From DAISJI01 sp964559835 (GTDB lineage: Bacteria; Acidobacteriota; Terriglobia; Terriglobales; Acidobacteriaceae): a stretch of DNA of 64,000 bases. The notes beneath the pieces were generated by a model. That model did no database searches. It was not told the origin of the DNA and was given only the letters and a program-made list of their open reading frames with translations. Both the position numbers and the translations under genes were made by a program. Where the stretch lies: contig CAZLJE010000013.1 in assembly GCA_964559835.1 (NCBI GenBank), positions 72,820-136,819 of the forward strand. The letters are read 5' to 3'. Of the stretch, positions 35,677 to 43,927 are shown one piece after another (within the stretch, counting starts at the first letter, position 1; every line of letters begins with the position of its first letter).

Positions 35677-36432
35677 TTAACGATTCAGGAACTGGAGTAC
35701 GGCTTGATTCCATTCTTCGAGCTGAGGATTGCGAAAACTTGCATCGCGGACTGTTTGCTCCGCCCGATAGAAGTAGACTGTCCAGATAGCCGCCGTTATT
35801 ACGCCCAGGATAGGTTGCGTCGCAGAGTGTAGCTCCGCCACCTCGTTGCCGAAATGTGTCAGTAAGCTCATGCCTGCCAGCGCCGTACTGCAATAGAAAC
35901 ACGTGCCTACGGCAATGCCGAAAACACATTCGCGCCAACCCAGCGCAAGGGTCTTTGCAAAAATGAACAACAGAACAATGAGCCCGAACTCCACGATACG
36001 TGCGCTGTAGTTGACCTTCAAAATGCTGCTGTATACCCAGTCTCGGTCCGCCATGGGAGATGCAAGCGCGGTCGAGATCGCCACGACCACCAGCAGCATG
36101 AAGGCCCACCGAAAGATCATGCTGCTGAGCGTGCGCAGGCCCTCGTACCGATACAGCACGGTTGCATAGATCTCCTGGATGACAAAGAACATCAGCGTAA
36201 TCTGGACTGGGAATTCTAACCAGTAGGTCAAGAAGTACGGCACCGAACGGAATCCGAAATGGTTAAGGACCGCGACCTGGGAGATGCTCTGACACAGTGT
36301 GAATGCCGTGTAGGCGAAGAACATCCGGAACTCGCGGGCGAGACCCTTGTTTTGCATACGAACCAGTATGGCGACCTGGAGACTCCATGTCACGAAAGCA
36401 AGAACGTTAAATAGCGTTGGCTGATTCAGCAT
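35677..36432 (-). CDS. Seven-helix membrane protein of unknown function
   Basis: The 251-residue protein has about seven hydrophobic segments, beginning LFNVLAFVTWSLQVAILV, and ends in a short cytoplasmic tail with FYRAEQTVRDASFRNPQLEEW. I recall similar acidobacterial membrane proteins, often in several copies, with no assigned role. Histidine, cysteine and charged residues in the helices (for example CQSISQ) do not form a motif I know. It runs into the single-pass membrane gene with a 1-bp gap. ATG 36432 fits, with no better alternative. Confidence 0.65.
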   Translation of the reverse strand: MLNQPTLFNVLAFVTWSLQVAILVRMQNKGLAREFRMFFAYTAFTLCQSISQVAVLNHFGFRSVPYFLTYWLEFPVQITLMFFVIQEIYATVLYRYEGLRTLSSMIFRWAFMLLVVVAISTALASPMADRDWVYSSILKVNYSARIVEFGLIVLLFIFAKTLALGWRECVFGIAVGTCFYCSTALAGMSLLTHFGNEVAELHSATQPILGVITAAIWTVYFYRAEQTVRDASFRNPQLEEWNQAVLQFLNR

Positions 36433-36479
36433 AGGCTGAGCGGGAAAGCAGAATAACTCTCGTACCGCCAGCCTTCAAG

Positions 36480-36626
36480 CTATTTTACGGTCGGCTTGCA
36501 CTGAGGGTCCGTAATGGGATTACAGGTCGGTTGCGGACCGTCGCCGAACGATGCCGTAGTGATCGCGCGGGCGGAAGCGAGCAACATCACGATCGTTACG
36601 ATGGTAAGCAGAAGTCTCTTTTTCAC
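36480..36626 (-). CDS. Small secreted peptide (48 residues)
   Basis: A GTG at 36626 opens a 48-codon frame: an N-terminal KKR, a hydrophobic stretch LLLTIVTIVMLLASARA that looks like a signal peptide, and a short mature part (FGDGPQPTCNPITDPQCKP) with two cysteines. AAGGAGA lies 7 bp upstream, an excellent ribosome site. Short peptides of this type occur in Acidobacteria as I recall, but no function is known to me. It lies just upstream of the seven-helix membrane gene on the same strand (47-bp gap). Confidence 0.65.
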   Translation of the reverse strand: MKKRLLLTIVTIVMLLASARAITTASFGDGPQPTCNPITDPQCKPTVK

Positions 36627-36705
36627 GGTGTCTCTCCTTCTTCTTGCTGTCACACCGTGCTAATCTGCTACCCATTCCGGCCCGGGAAACTACACCCTGT
36701 GGGTA

Positions 36706-36720
36706 TTCCGGATTCCGGAA
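36706..36720. promoter_or_regulatory. Palindrome between divergent genes
   Basis: TTCCGGA-T-TCCGGAA is a perfect 7-1-7 palindrome ending 13 bp before the ATG at 36734 and 80 bp upstream of the divergent small-peptide gene. Its symmetry and place suit a repressor or activator site. No partner is known; the XRE-type regulator just downstream is one candidate. Confidence 0.4.
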
Positions 36721-36733
36721 ATTGGAACAAGCG

Positions 36734-37141
36734 ATGAATTTCTTATCCGCCCGCGAGGATTTGTGCTATCGCACCCTGGGAGTGTTCGAAGGGGCGTTGG
36801 AGAAAGTCGCCTATCTCGCCAGCCTTCGCAATGAACCCGGCGCGTACTGTCACTGGGGCATGAACAAGACTTTCGGTGAGACTCAAGCGGCGGCCGCGAT
36901 GGCCGAAGTGCACACCCAGGTTTGGATCGAGGTGTTGCGCACACCTATTCCCGATCTATTGCGCCAGATGAGCCGGATGGAACCGACTACTCGGAGGAAG
37001 GTGATCGAGGAAGTCAGGAACTATCGAGCTTTGTCCTGTCCCTCGGACCGTTCCGGCGGCGGGATACAGCACTTCAATTCAATTCTTTTGGCGTTGGAGA
37101 GCCTTTGCCGGTCAATGGACGCCACTCGCCCAGCCGCATAG
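36734..37141 (+). CDS. Conserved hypothetical protein
   Basis: The 135-residue protein is mostly helical (EDLCYRTLGVFEGALEKVAY, EVHTQVWIEVLRTPI, RRKVIEEVRNYRAL) with no membrane segment and no signal peptide. I recognise the type from acidobacterial genomes, but not a function. ATG 36734 is chosen because an upstream frame (from 36644) has no match. Its last 68 bp overlap the end of the XRE-type gene on the opposite strand, a long convergent overlap that keeps both frames open. Confidence 0.6.
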   Translation: MNFLSAREDLCYRTLGVFEGALEKVAYLASLRNEPGAYCHWGMNKTFGETQAAAAMAEVHTQVWIEVLRTPIPDLLRQMSRMEPTTRRKVIEEVRNYRALSCPSDRSGGGIQHFNSILLALESLCRSMDATRPAA

Positions 37142-37889
37142 CCAGACCCACTACTTGTCCGATCACTTCCGCCTCGCGCGAATATTTCAGGATGCGCGGA
37201 GCTACCGGCGACAAAGGATGCGGTTGCAGAACCAGCTGGTCGTCCTTCAAGGAACACCAGGAGCAGATGTGTCCCTCCCGCGTCTCGACAAAGTAGATGG
37301 GCCGTTCGTACTCCGATCGCCACGCTTTTTCGATGATCTTGTTCCTGTGCTCGTCTACCTGGATGAAAGACCCGGGTACGATCAACGGGTACATCGTGAA
37401 GTCTTCCGTGCCGATGTATCCATACGTGAATTCCGAGTCTGCCATCCGTTCTAGAAAGGCGAACGGGAGCGCGCCCCATTTCTCGATCAAACGGCCCAGG
37501 TCCGAAGTCTTCGCCAGCTTGAACGCGGGGTCCATCTTTACCGGCATCTCGACCGCCCGCAGCGCCAGCTTCGCCGGAACGATGCGCGTTTTCGGCCGCG
37601 GCAGCACGTCGTTTTCGAAGGCGGCATTGTCCGGGTCCACCCCGTAGAGCGCCACCAGTTCGTAAAAGCTCACGCCGTAGATGGCGGCCATGGAGTACAG
37701 TTTAAAGATGTTCGGAACTATTCCCTTGGTCTCGAAGTCCGACAGCCGGGCCACCGGGATAAAGAAGTCTTCATTGTCGTACTTGGTGGCCAGGCGCAAA
37801 CTCGCCGCCTCGACTTCGCGCAGATTGAGGTTGTTCTGCTCGCGCAGAGTGCGCAGTCGGTGGCCGGTGGCAAGCCGTGGCTGTTCCAT
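37074..37889 (-). CDS. XRE-family regulator with S24/LexA-like C-terminal domain
   Basis: The 271-residue protein has an N-terminal helix-turn-helix of the Cro/CI type (LATGHRLRTLREQNNLNLRE, then RLSDFETKGIVPNIFKLYSM) and a C-terminal part that resembles the S24 signal-peptidase-like fold of LexA/CI (YPLIVPGSFIQVDEH, RPIYFVETREGHICSWC). The Ser/Lys pair of an active self-cleaving protease is not evident, so it may be a non-cleaving sensor. AUG 37889 is suitable. It may control itself or neighbours. Confidence 0.8.
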   Translation of the reverse strand: MEQPRLATGHRLRTLREQNNLNLREVEAASLRLATKYDNEDFFIPVARLSDFETKGIVPNIFKLYSMAAIYGVSFYELVALYGVDPDNAAFENDVLPRPKTRIVPAKLALRAVEMPVKMDPAFKLAKTSDLGRLIEKWGALPFAFLERMADSEFTYGYIGTEDFTMYPLIVPGSFIQVDEHRNKIIEKAWRSEYERPIYFVETREGHICSWCSLKDDQLVLQPHPLSPVAPRILKYSREAEVIGQVVGLAMRLGEWRPLTGKGSPTPKELN

Positions 37890-37969
37890 GTGTTGCGCCG
37901 ATTGTATTCAGGGAATCGCAAAAAGAGAAGAGTCGCCAATCCCGCCATGCTAAAGCTGGTGTGCTCGGC

Positions 37970-38058
37970 GAATGAAGAGGTAAGAACTCAGGAGGAAGAA
38001 CGACCCGACTCCACGCTTCGTTTTTCATTCTTCATTCTGACTTCTTCATTCTTCATTT
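37970..38058. repeat. Heptamer array B (two inverted arms)
   Basis: Left arm, five 7-mers: GAATGAA, GAGGTAA, GAACTCA, GGAGGAA, GAACGAC (37970-38004). Right arm, five 7-mers: TTCATTC, TTCATTC, TGACTTC, TTCATTC, TTCATTT (38024-38058). The left word GAATGAA is the complement of TTCATTC. It fills the gap between the XRE gene and the small basic-protein gene. Confidence 0.85.
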
Positions 38059-38143
38059 TTAATACTCATGGACTTAGACAGCTACATAGGATTTAATGGT
38101 TGGGCTGTTTCACTTGCGTACTAACTTGCGAACGGAGACTATT

Positions 38144-38359
38144 GTGACCATCGACAAAATCATTTCGGAGCTACGAGCAGAACGTGACCGGTTAGACCAG
38201 GCAATCTCAGCACTGGAGGGACAGGGCGGCCGAGGGCGAAGAGGTCCGCATGTGGGTGGTCCGCGCCGCCGGCGCCGGATGTCTCCCGACGCCCGCCGCC
38301 GCATTTCGGAAATGATGAAGAAACGCTGGGCGGAACGGAAACGCAAGAAATCGGCGTAG
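38144..38359 (+). CDS. Small basic coiled-coil protein
   Basis: The 71-residue protein has a short helix (TIDKIISELRAERDRLDQAI) able to form a coiled coil, then a Gly/Arg-rich linker and a very basic end (RRRRRMSPDARRRISEMMKK and KRKKSA). The basic SxDARRRISEMMKKRW part resembles the NUMOD3-like/AT-hook-like tail of nucleoid-binding proteins. I recall many copies in Acidobacteria. GTG 38144 is chosen because GGAG lies 6 bp upstream. DNA binding is inferred from charge only. Confidence 0.7.
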   Translation: MTIDKIISELRAERDRLDQAISALEGQGGRGRRGPHVGGPRRRRRMSPDARRRISEMMKKRWAERKRKKSA

Positions 38360-38463
38360 ACTTCCCTCCGCTTTGCGAAACAGAACCAGGACCCCGGTTG
38401 CGCGCGGGGTCTTTCTTCTACTGGTCGCGAAATGTGCGTGCATCGCATCACTTCGCACCCGAT

Positions 38464-38543
38464 CGTAGGTCGTGCGTCGTAGGTCGCAAGTGCAGCGTCG
38501 TTTTTCACGTTTCCGACCTACGACCTACCGCCTACGACTTACG
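38464..38543. repeat. Heptamer array C (two inverted arms)
   Basis: Left arm: CGTAGGT, CGTGCGT, CGTAGGT, CGCAAGT, GCAGCGT (38464-38498). Right arm: ACCTACG, ACCTACC, GCCTACG, ACTTACG (38516-38543). The right word is the complement of the left. It ends 24 bp before the start codon of the sorbosone-dehydrogenase-like gene. Confidence 0.85.
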
Positions 38544-38566
38544 CGCGCGTGCATCCAATCCGACTT

Positions 38567-39883
38567 ATGAAAAAGCGCCTTCGCACTCCATTCATGTCTC
38601 TGGTTGTGTTCTTCGCAGTAGCCACAGCCTTCGCACAGCAATCCAATTCCGGCGGTGCCTCTGTCAGCTATGACCAGCAGCAGCCCGGCCGTACGCACCA
38701 CATCACGGTGGCCGACCTTCCTGCGCCGTACGCTACGCCTTCCGTCGACAACGGTTCGCGCGTGGTCCCCCGTCCCGCGGATGCTTGGCCCAAGGCGCCC
38801 GCTGGTTTCAAAGTCCAGCTATACGCGGACGGCTTGGTTAATCCCCGCCTCATTCGCACCGCTCCCAACGGTGACGTCTTTCTCGCCGAGAGCCGCAGCG
38901 GCGAGATCAAGGTGTTCCGCGGCATTACGCCCGACGGCAGGGCCCAGCAAACTTCCGTATTCGCGACCGGACTCGATCAGCCGTTCGGCATCGCCTTTTA
39001 TCCGCCCGGCCCGAACCCGCAATGGGTCTACGTCGGAAACACAGGTTCGGTCGTGCGTTTTCCGTACGCGAATGGCGACCTGAAGGCGCGCGGCGCCGAG
39101 CAGCACATTGCCGATCTGCCCGGCGGTGGACGCCTGCGCGGCGGCGGCCATTGGACCCGCGATATCGCATTCTCGCTCGACGGCAAGAAGATGTTCGTCT
39201 CCGTCGGATCGCATTCCAACGTCGACGATACCGACAATAACCCGTCCGAATTCCACCGCGCCGACGTTCTCGAATTCACGCCCGACGGAAAGAACGAACG
39301 CGTCTACGCCTCCGGCATCCGCAATTGCGTCGGCATTGCCGTACATCCGAAGACGGGCGAAGTGTGGTGCTCGGTCAACGAGCGCGACGAACTTGGCAAC
39401 AACCTCGTGCCCGACTACATCACCCATGTCAGCGACGGCGGCTTCTACGGCTGGCCCTGGTACTACATCGGCGGCCACCAGGACCCGAGGCACAAGGGGA
39501 AGCACCCCGAGTTGAAAGACAAGGTCATCGTTCCCGACGTCCTGTTGCAGTCGCATTACGCGTCGTTAGAGATGACCTTTTATAACGGCTCGCAGTTCCC
39601 GAAGGAGTACTCGGGGAACATCTTCGCCGCCGAGCACGGATCCTGGAACCGCAGCCCCATCACCGGCTACGAGGTCATTCGCGTCCGGCTCGATGCCGCG
39701 GGCCGCGCCAACGGTGAGTACGAGGACTTTCTCACCGGGTTCGTCACCCCGGACGGAAAGGTCTGGGGACGCCCGGTCGGCGTCACGGTCGCGAAAGACG
39801 GCTCGCTGCTCGTCTCCGACGATGGTTCACGATCGATCTGGAGGGTGAGCTACGCGGGAACTCCGGCGCCGGATAAGCGGTAA
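38567..39883 (+). CDS. PQQ-dependent sugar dehydrogenase-like protein (sorbosone dehydrogenase type)
   Basis: The 438-residue protein has a signal peptide (PFMSLVVFFAVATAFAQ) and a six-bladed beta-propeller of the glucose/sorbosone dehydrogenase family: LIRTAPNGDVFLAESRSGEI, LDQPFGIAFYPPG, HWTRDIAFSLDGKKMFVSVG, SGIRNCVGIAVHPKTGEVW and SGNIFAAEHGSWNRS. Such proteins oxidise aldoses in the periplasm using PQQ; some relatives are only binding propellers. ATG 38567 is chosen as it directly starts the signal peptide. It lies beside no electron-transfer gene. Confidence 0.88.
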   Translation: MKKRLRTPFMSLVVFFAVATAFAQQSNSGGASVSYDQQQPGRTHHITVADLPAPYATPSVDNGSRVVPRPADAWPKAPAGFKVQLYADGLVNPRLIRTAPNGDVFLAESRSGEIKVFRGITPDGRAQQTSVFATGLDQPFGIAFYPPGPNPQWVYVGNTGSVVRFPYANGDLKARGAEQHIADLPGGGRLRGGGHWTRDIAFSLDGKKMFVSVGSHSNVDDTDNNPSEFHRADVLEFTPDGKNERVYASGIRNCVGIAVHPKTGEVWCSVNERDELGNNLVPDYITHVSDGGFYGWPWYYIGGHQDPRHKGKHPELKDKVIVPDVLLQSHYASLEMTFYNGSQFPKEYSGNIFAAEHGSWNRSPITGYEVIRVRLDAAGRANGEYEDFLTGFVTPDGKVWGRPVGVTVAKDGSLLVSDDGSRSIWRVSYAGTPAPDKR

Positions 39884-39941
39884 GAGCGGGGTCGCTGTTT
39901 GCCCCGCCGCCCGCCGCCGGGGCTTATAATGCTCTCCAGCG

Positions 39942-40490
39942 ATGGACCCGCAGCAATACGCTATCGTCGCTTACCTTCGCGACCCGGCTGGACAATTTGT
40001 CGAGGCCCTGCGCGCCGAGATGCATCCCAAGCATGCGCATCTGCCCGCGCACATCAGCATTCTTCCGCCGCGCCCGTTGCGCGGAACCGAAGCGGAAGCG
40101 CTCGAAGCCCTGGAATACGTCTGCCAAAGCATCGAGCCGTTTGAGATCACGCTCGGCGAAGTAGCCACCTTCCTGCCTACGACGCCAACAGTATTCATTC
40201 GGGTCGCGCATGCCGCGTACCGGATGCGCGAGCTACACGACCGCTTGAACATCGGCCCGTTGCACGCGGACGAGCCTTGGCCGTACATGCCTCACCTGAC
40301 CATCGCCAAGATGGATAGTTCCGAGCAGGCGATGAAAGTGTACGAGGAAGCGCGCCGCCGATGGCAGGACTGCCCGTGCACCCGTCGCGTCCTGATCGAC
40401 CAGCTCACGTTTGTGCGTCAGGCCGGGACCGATCGCTGGGACGACATCGCACCGGTTCCGCTGGGCCGCCGCCTCGCCCCAACGCCTTAG
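39942..40490 (+). CDS. 2'-5' RNA ligase / LigT-like phosphoesterase
   Basis: The 182-residue protein has the two HxTx-type motifs of the 2H phosphoesterase superfamily: HISI in AHISILPPRPL and HLTI in PHLTIAKMD, separated by about 90 residues as usual. Family members ligate or cleave 2'-5' or cyclic phosphates in RNA. Its natural substrate is unknown. The gene is 74 bp before a tRNA-His gene with a TATAAT between them. Confidence 0.87.
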   Translation: MDPQQYAIVAYLRDPAGQFVEALRAEMHPKHAHLPAHISILPPRPLRGTEAEALEALEYVCQSIEPFEITLGEVATFLPTTPTVFIRVAHAAYRMRELHDRLNIGPLHADEPWPYMPHLTIAKMDSSEQAMKVYEEARRRWQDCPCTRRVLIDQLTFVRQAGTDRWDDIAPVPLGRRLAPTP

Positions 40491-40563
40491 AGCAGCGCTC
40501 CTACTGTATAATCGAAGCTTCGGGCCCCGGCCGAACGCCGGTTTTGCGTTCGACTGGGCAGGT

Positions 40564-40639
40564 GGTGCCCGTAGTTCAGCGGTAGAACCCCGGACTGTGG
40601 CTCCGGTTGTCGTGAGTTCGAATCTCACCGGGCACCCCA
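40564..40639 (+). tRNA. tRNA-His (GUG)
   Basis: A complete cloverleaf: acceptor GTGCCCG (40565-40571) pairs with CGGGCAC (40629-40635), the anticodon loop CTGTGGC gives anticodon GTG at 40597-40599, and a T arm (GTGAG-TTCGAAT-CTCAC) follows. The extra G at -1 typical of tRNA-His is present at 40564, and CCA is encoded (40637-40639). A TATAAT at 40507-40512 may be its -10 element; the -35 is weak. Confidence 0.97.
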
Positions 40640-40682
40640 AAGCAATCCCAGCCTCCCGCGCGGAGGCTTTCGTTTTTGCGCC

Positions 40683-41063
40683 TCAGTACTTTTCTTTCAC
40701 ACGGACGTTGTCCACGATCTTTCGCGGTCCCGCATACGACTCCGCGATGCGGCGCACTGCCGTGTGTTGCGACTCGTCAGCCACCGTTCCGGTCAGTACG
40801 ACCGTCGAATTGGTGACCTTCGCCTTCAGGGCTGCGTCGGCCAGCCCCGGTTCGTTGTCCATCTTGTCCTGGATCTGCTGTTGGATCTCCGCCGTCGACG
40901 GCGCCTTGGCCCGAGTATCGGGCGGCATCGCCCGGCCGACATCCTTATCCGGCTGCGGAAAGGTTGGGGGCGTCGCAGTCGGCGGCCCCTGCGGCGTGCT
41001 CTGTTGCTGGCCGGCCGCGGTCAACGCAAACGCAATCAAAAGTCCTGCCCATAGGAGTTTCAT
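40683..41063 (-). CDS. BON-domain periplasmic protein
   Basis: The 126-residue protein has a signal peptide (LWAGLLIAFALTAAGQ), a Pro-rich linker and one BON domain (AEIQQQIQDKMDNEPGLADA, KVTNSTVVLTGTVADESQ, RRIAESYAGPRKIVDNVRV). BON domains bind phospholipid membranes and occur in osmotic-stress proteins such as OsmY. Its stop is 43 bp from the end of tRNA-His on the other strand. Confidence 0.85.
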   Translation of the reverse strand: MKLLWAGLLIAFALTAAGQQQSTPQGPPTATPPTFPQPDKDVGRAMPPDTRAKAPSTAEIQQQIQDKMDNEPGLADAALKAKVTNSTVVLTGTVADESQHTAVRRIAESYAGPRKIVDNVRVKEKY

Positions 41064-41167
41064 ACCTGTGCCCTCTCCTATGTGCGATGCCTCCGTTCGA
41101 GAGCTGGGTACCGGATTCCCACCTCAATTCGAGAGTACCTGGCGTGCTGAGTACCGAGTTGTGGGAC

Positions 41168-42181
41168 CTATTGGCCGCTGCCCATGTACCCTCTGCGCCA
41201 GTAGAGTTGAAGGGGCGCCTCTTTGTCGCGGGGCGTAACCTGCACTTTGATCTTCCTCCATCCCGATCCCTGCCCGCTCTCGGGCGCGTAACCCAATACG
41301 TACTGGTTGCGCAGTTCCGTACTGATGGATCCGGCAGCGTTCGGAAGCTCGCGAGGATTGTTGACCGTCACCGTGTGACCGCCGGTCGCTTCGGTGATCT
41401 GCGTCAGCAGGCGTTTCCCCGACCACTCCTCCGGCGAGTGGAAGATCTTGCTGTAAATGCCGATACCATAGATCTGGACGTCGCTCTCCATCACCATGTG
41501 CTTTAATTCGGCGGACGTGAACCGGCTGTGATTGTCGCCGCCGTCCGAGATCACGAGCAAAGCCTTGCGGTGATATCGCGCCGATCGCAATTTGTGCATT
41601 CCCATGTAGATCGCGTCCAACAGCGCCGTGTGGCCGAAGGGTTTGACATCGGCGAGCTTGGCTCGGATGGTGCCCACCGATGTAGTCGCGTCCGCCAGGA
41701 CATCGGGACGGTCCGAGAATGTGATCACGAAATAGTCGTCGGCTGGATTTGCGTTCTCAAAGAATTCCCCAAGCGCGGCGCGGGCCAGGTCGATCTTGTC
41801 CGTCATGCTCCGGCTGACATCGAGCAGCACGCCGATCGACAGCGGCGCGTCTTCCGAGGAGAAATACCGGATGTCGCGCACCGAGTCGCCTTCGAGCAGC
41901 TTGAAGTCCTCTTTGCCAAGTCCCAGCACCGGGCGGTTCATTGAGTCCGTGACCGTTACCGGCACCAGCACGATGTCCACGTTCACCCGCAGGGGCGCAA
42001 CGTGAAGCGAAAGCTGGTCGGGTGCATGTGAATCCGGGCTCCGGGCCGCGCTCGTAGTTTGACGCGGCTCCACGTGAACATCCTGGGCAAGCGCCTGGCA
42101 GGGACAAAAGGCCAGCACGCCGGCGATCAGAAAGGGAAGCGTGTCCCCGATGTGACGGGGACTGAAAACGGGAGCTGCCAT
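41168..42181 (-). CDS. VWFA-domain protein of the acidobacterial type
   Basis: The 337-residue protein has a signal peptide (LPFLIAGVLAFCPCQALAQ), an N-terminal beta region (VDIVLVPVTVTDSMNRPVLG, LGKEDFKLLEGD) and a von Willebrand factor A domain with the MIDAS motif DVSRS and TALLDAIYMG. This layout is the VWFA-related family of the acidobacteria (TIGR03436 as I recall). It probably acts in the periplasm in protein-protein contacts through a bound metal. Neighbours give no clear role. Confidence 0.88.
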   Translation of the reverse strand: MAAPVFSPRHIGDTLPFLIAGVLAFCPCQALAQDVHVEPRQTTSAARSPDSHAPDQLSLHVAPLRVNVDIVLVPVTVTDSMNRPVLGLGKEDFKLLEGDSVRDIRYFSSEDAPLSIGVLLDVSRSMTDKIDLARAALGEFFENANPADDYFVITFSDRPDVLADATTSVGTIRAKLADVKPFGHTALLDAIYMGMHKLRSARYHRKALLVISDGGDNHSRFTSAELKHMVMESDVQIYGIGIYSKIFHSPEEWSGKRLLTQITEATGGHTVTVNNPRELPNAAGSISTELRNQYVLGYAPESGQGSGWRKIKVQVTPRDKEAPLQLYWRRGYMGSGQ

Positions 42182-42337
42182 GGATACAGCCGCGGATCAA
42201 CCGCGTGCGCGGGATGGTATCACAGCCTGCAGCTCCGCATGCGACCTAACGAATTACGAGCGCGCGGCTCGAAAGCGGCTTGCATCCACCGTTTCGAGCC
42301 GGCATGCTCGTCAGTCCTCAGGCCCTAACCCGCACGG

Positions 42338-42967
42338 CTACCAGCGAAACTGCGGGCCGAAGCGGACAGTCAGGTTGTGCTGCACGCCGCCGCCGAAAGT
42401 CGTGCCGGCGTTGTCAGTGAACTTACCCTGCCAGTACATCGTGTCACCGGCCTCGGCGCGGATGCCGAACTTTTTGGCGAAGAACCATTCGATGCCGCCC
42501 GACGGGAACAGCGAGAAGTGTGTATCGCCGCTGGGTACATTCGAGACAGCGTTAGCGAACCCCGTTGCTACACCATTGTTCGTGAGTCCGAAGTTTTCAA
42601 AGCCCGGCTTAATCGCGATAAAGGCCTTGAAGGGGCCGACGCCCGTCTGGAACTTCGGACCGAAGTAGCCGTTCAGAATCCGGAATTTCGTGTTTTGGAA
42701 GCTACCGGTCGTACCCAAGGTGGTGCTCCCGGCGGTCACGAAATTGCGTTCGAAGTTATACGCCATCGTGCCTTCGAGCTGCACGTGCTTCCCGAGGTTG
42801 AAGCCTAATATGGCACCGGCGCCCCAGAAGTTTTGGTTGTTCAGATTGTGGAATCGGGTGTAATCGGCGAAGACGCCGAACTCACCATGCTCTTCCTGCG
42901 CCATCACGGCTGGTGCTAGCAGCGCCAAGGCCAGTATTGCGATTGCACCTCTCGCGATCCATTTCAT
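42338..42967 (-). CDS. Outer-membrane beta-barrel protein
   Basis: The 209-residue protein has a signal peptide (AIAILALALLAPAVMAQ) and alternating strands ending in FGPQFRW, a C-terminal aromatic typical of outer-membrane barrels. Strands such as GEFGVFADYTRF, HVQLEGTMAYNFE and KFGIRAEAGDTMYW fit an OmpA/OmpW-like eight-stranded barrel. ATG 42967 follows GGAGAGACTAGG; an upstream GTG at 42982 is less suitable. The role is not known. Confidence 0.8.
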   Translation of the reverse strand: MKWIARGAIAILALALLAPAVMAQEEHGEFGVFADYTRFHNLNNQNFWGAGAILGFNLGKHVQLEGTMAYNFERNFVTAGSTTLGTTGSFQNTKFRILNGYFGPKFQTGVGPFKAFIAIKPGFENFGLTNNGVATGFANAVSNVPSGDTHFSLFPSGGIEWFFAKKFGIRAEAGDTMYWQGKFTDNAGTTFGGGVQHNLTVRFGPQFRW

Positions 42968-43177
42968 CCTAGTCTCTCCCATCGTCTGGTTTTTGCAGTC
43001 ACGCGGTTAGCGCTCTCGGGCGCTATCGCCTGAGGCCAGCTTGACTGAGGGGAACTGTTGCTAGGTCGGATGCCCGCAGGGTAGCGCGGGTGCGCTGGAA
43101 TCGAGAGTTGCTGGCGCGTTGTGCCGCTTCTTCTGTGAGACAACCCTTTAACTCTACGGTTGCGCTACGATAGTGCC

Positions 43178-43927
43178 ATGCGACGCCTTCTCCTCGTTCC
43201 CGCAGTTTTCCTTTTCTTCGCCATCGCCGGTCTAGGTCAGGATAAGACCGACGCATCCCGCCAGTCCTTCCACATCACCCCGCTCAAACCGGTCGAGGAA
43301 CTCCGGCGCGAGGCCCTCCAGGCGCAACCTCCCGCCGAACAGGGGAAGAAGAAGTCGGAGCTGGTGGAAGTGACGAAGCTGGATCCGTCGATCAAGCTCG
43401 ACATCCGCTATGCGTCCGACAACAATTTCATGGCGACGCCGTTCTATTCGCAGGCGCGCGCCTTCCTGCAACGTCCGGCAGCGCTGTCTTTGGCCACCGT
43501 GGACCGCGAGCTGCACAAGCGCGGCTACGGCATCCTCATCCACGACGCCTACCGCCCGTGGTATGTCACCAAGATGTTCTGGGACGCCACCCCGGATGAT
43601 AAGAAGAAGTTCGTCGCCGATCCGTCGAAGGGTTCCATGCATAACCGCGGCTGCGCGGCCGACGTATCGCTCTACGATACGAAGACGGGTAAGGAACTTC
43701 CCATGCCCAGCGGGTACGACGAGATGTCCGACCGCGCTTACCCGAGTTATTCCGGAGGCTCCGCCGACGAGCGCGCCCGGCGCGACCTGCTACGCGAAAT
43801 GATGGAGAAGAACAACTTCACCGTTTACGAATTCGAATGGTGGCACTTCGATTACAAGGATTGCACGAGCTGGCCCATCGGCAACGTGCCCTTCGAGAAG
43901 CTGAACACTACTTCCGCCGCACGCTGA
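43178..43927 (+). CDS. D-alanyl-D-alanine dipeptidase (VanX/DdpX type)
   Basis: The 249-residue protein has a signal peptide (LLLVPAVFLFFAIAGLG) and the M15D motifs: LDIRYASDNNFM, IHDAYRPW, SMHNRGCAADVSLYD (HxxxxxxD zinc ligands) and EWWHFDYK, which supplies the catalytic Glu and the last His. It cleaves D-Ala-D-Ala, normally for cell-wall recycling when not in a van cluster; no vanH, vanA or regulator is nearby. ATG 43178 is chosen as the signal peptide starts there. Its last 20 bp overlap the cyclophilin gene on the other strand. Confidence 0.92.
   Translation: MRRLLLVPAVFLFFAIAGLGQDKTDASRQSFHITPLKPVEELRREALQAQPPAEQGKKKSELVEVTKLDPSIKLDIRYASDNNFMATPFYSQARAFLQRPAALSLATVDRELHKRGYGILIHDAYRPWYVTKMFWDATPDDKKKFVADPSKGSMHNRGCAADVSLYDTKTGKELPMPSGYDEMSDRAYPSYSGGSADERARRDLLREMMEKNNFTVYEFEWWHFDYKDCTSWPIGNVPFEKLNTTSAAR

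Noticed and set aside
43178..43927. A vancomycin-resistance cluster around the VanX-like gene
   Set aside because: No vanH, vanA or two-component genes are nearby; a cell-wall recycling role is more likely.
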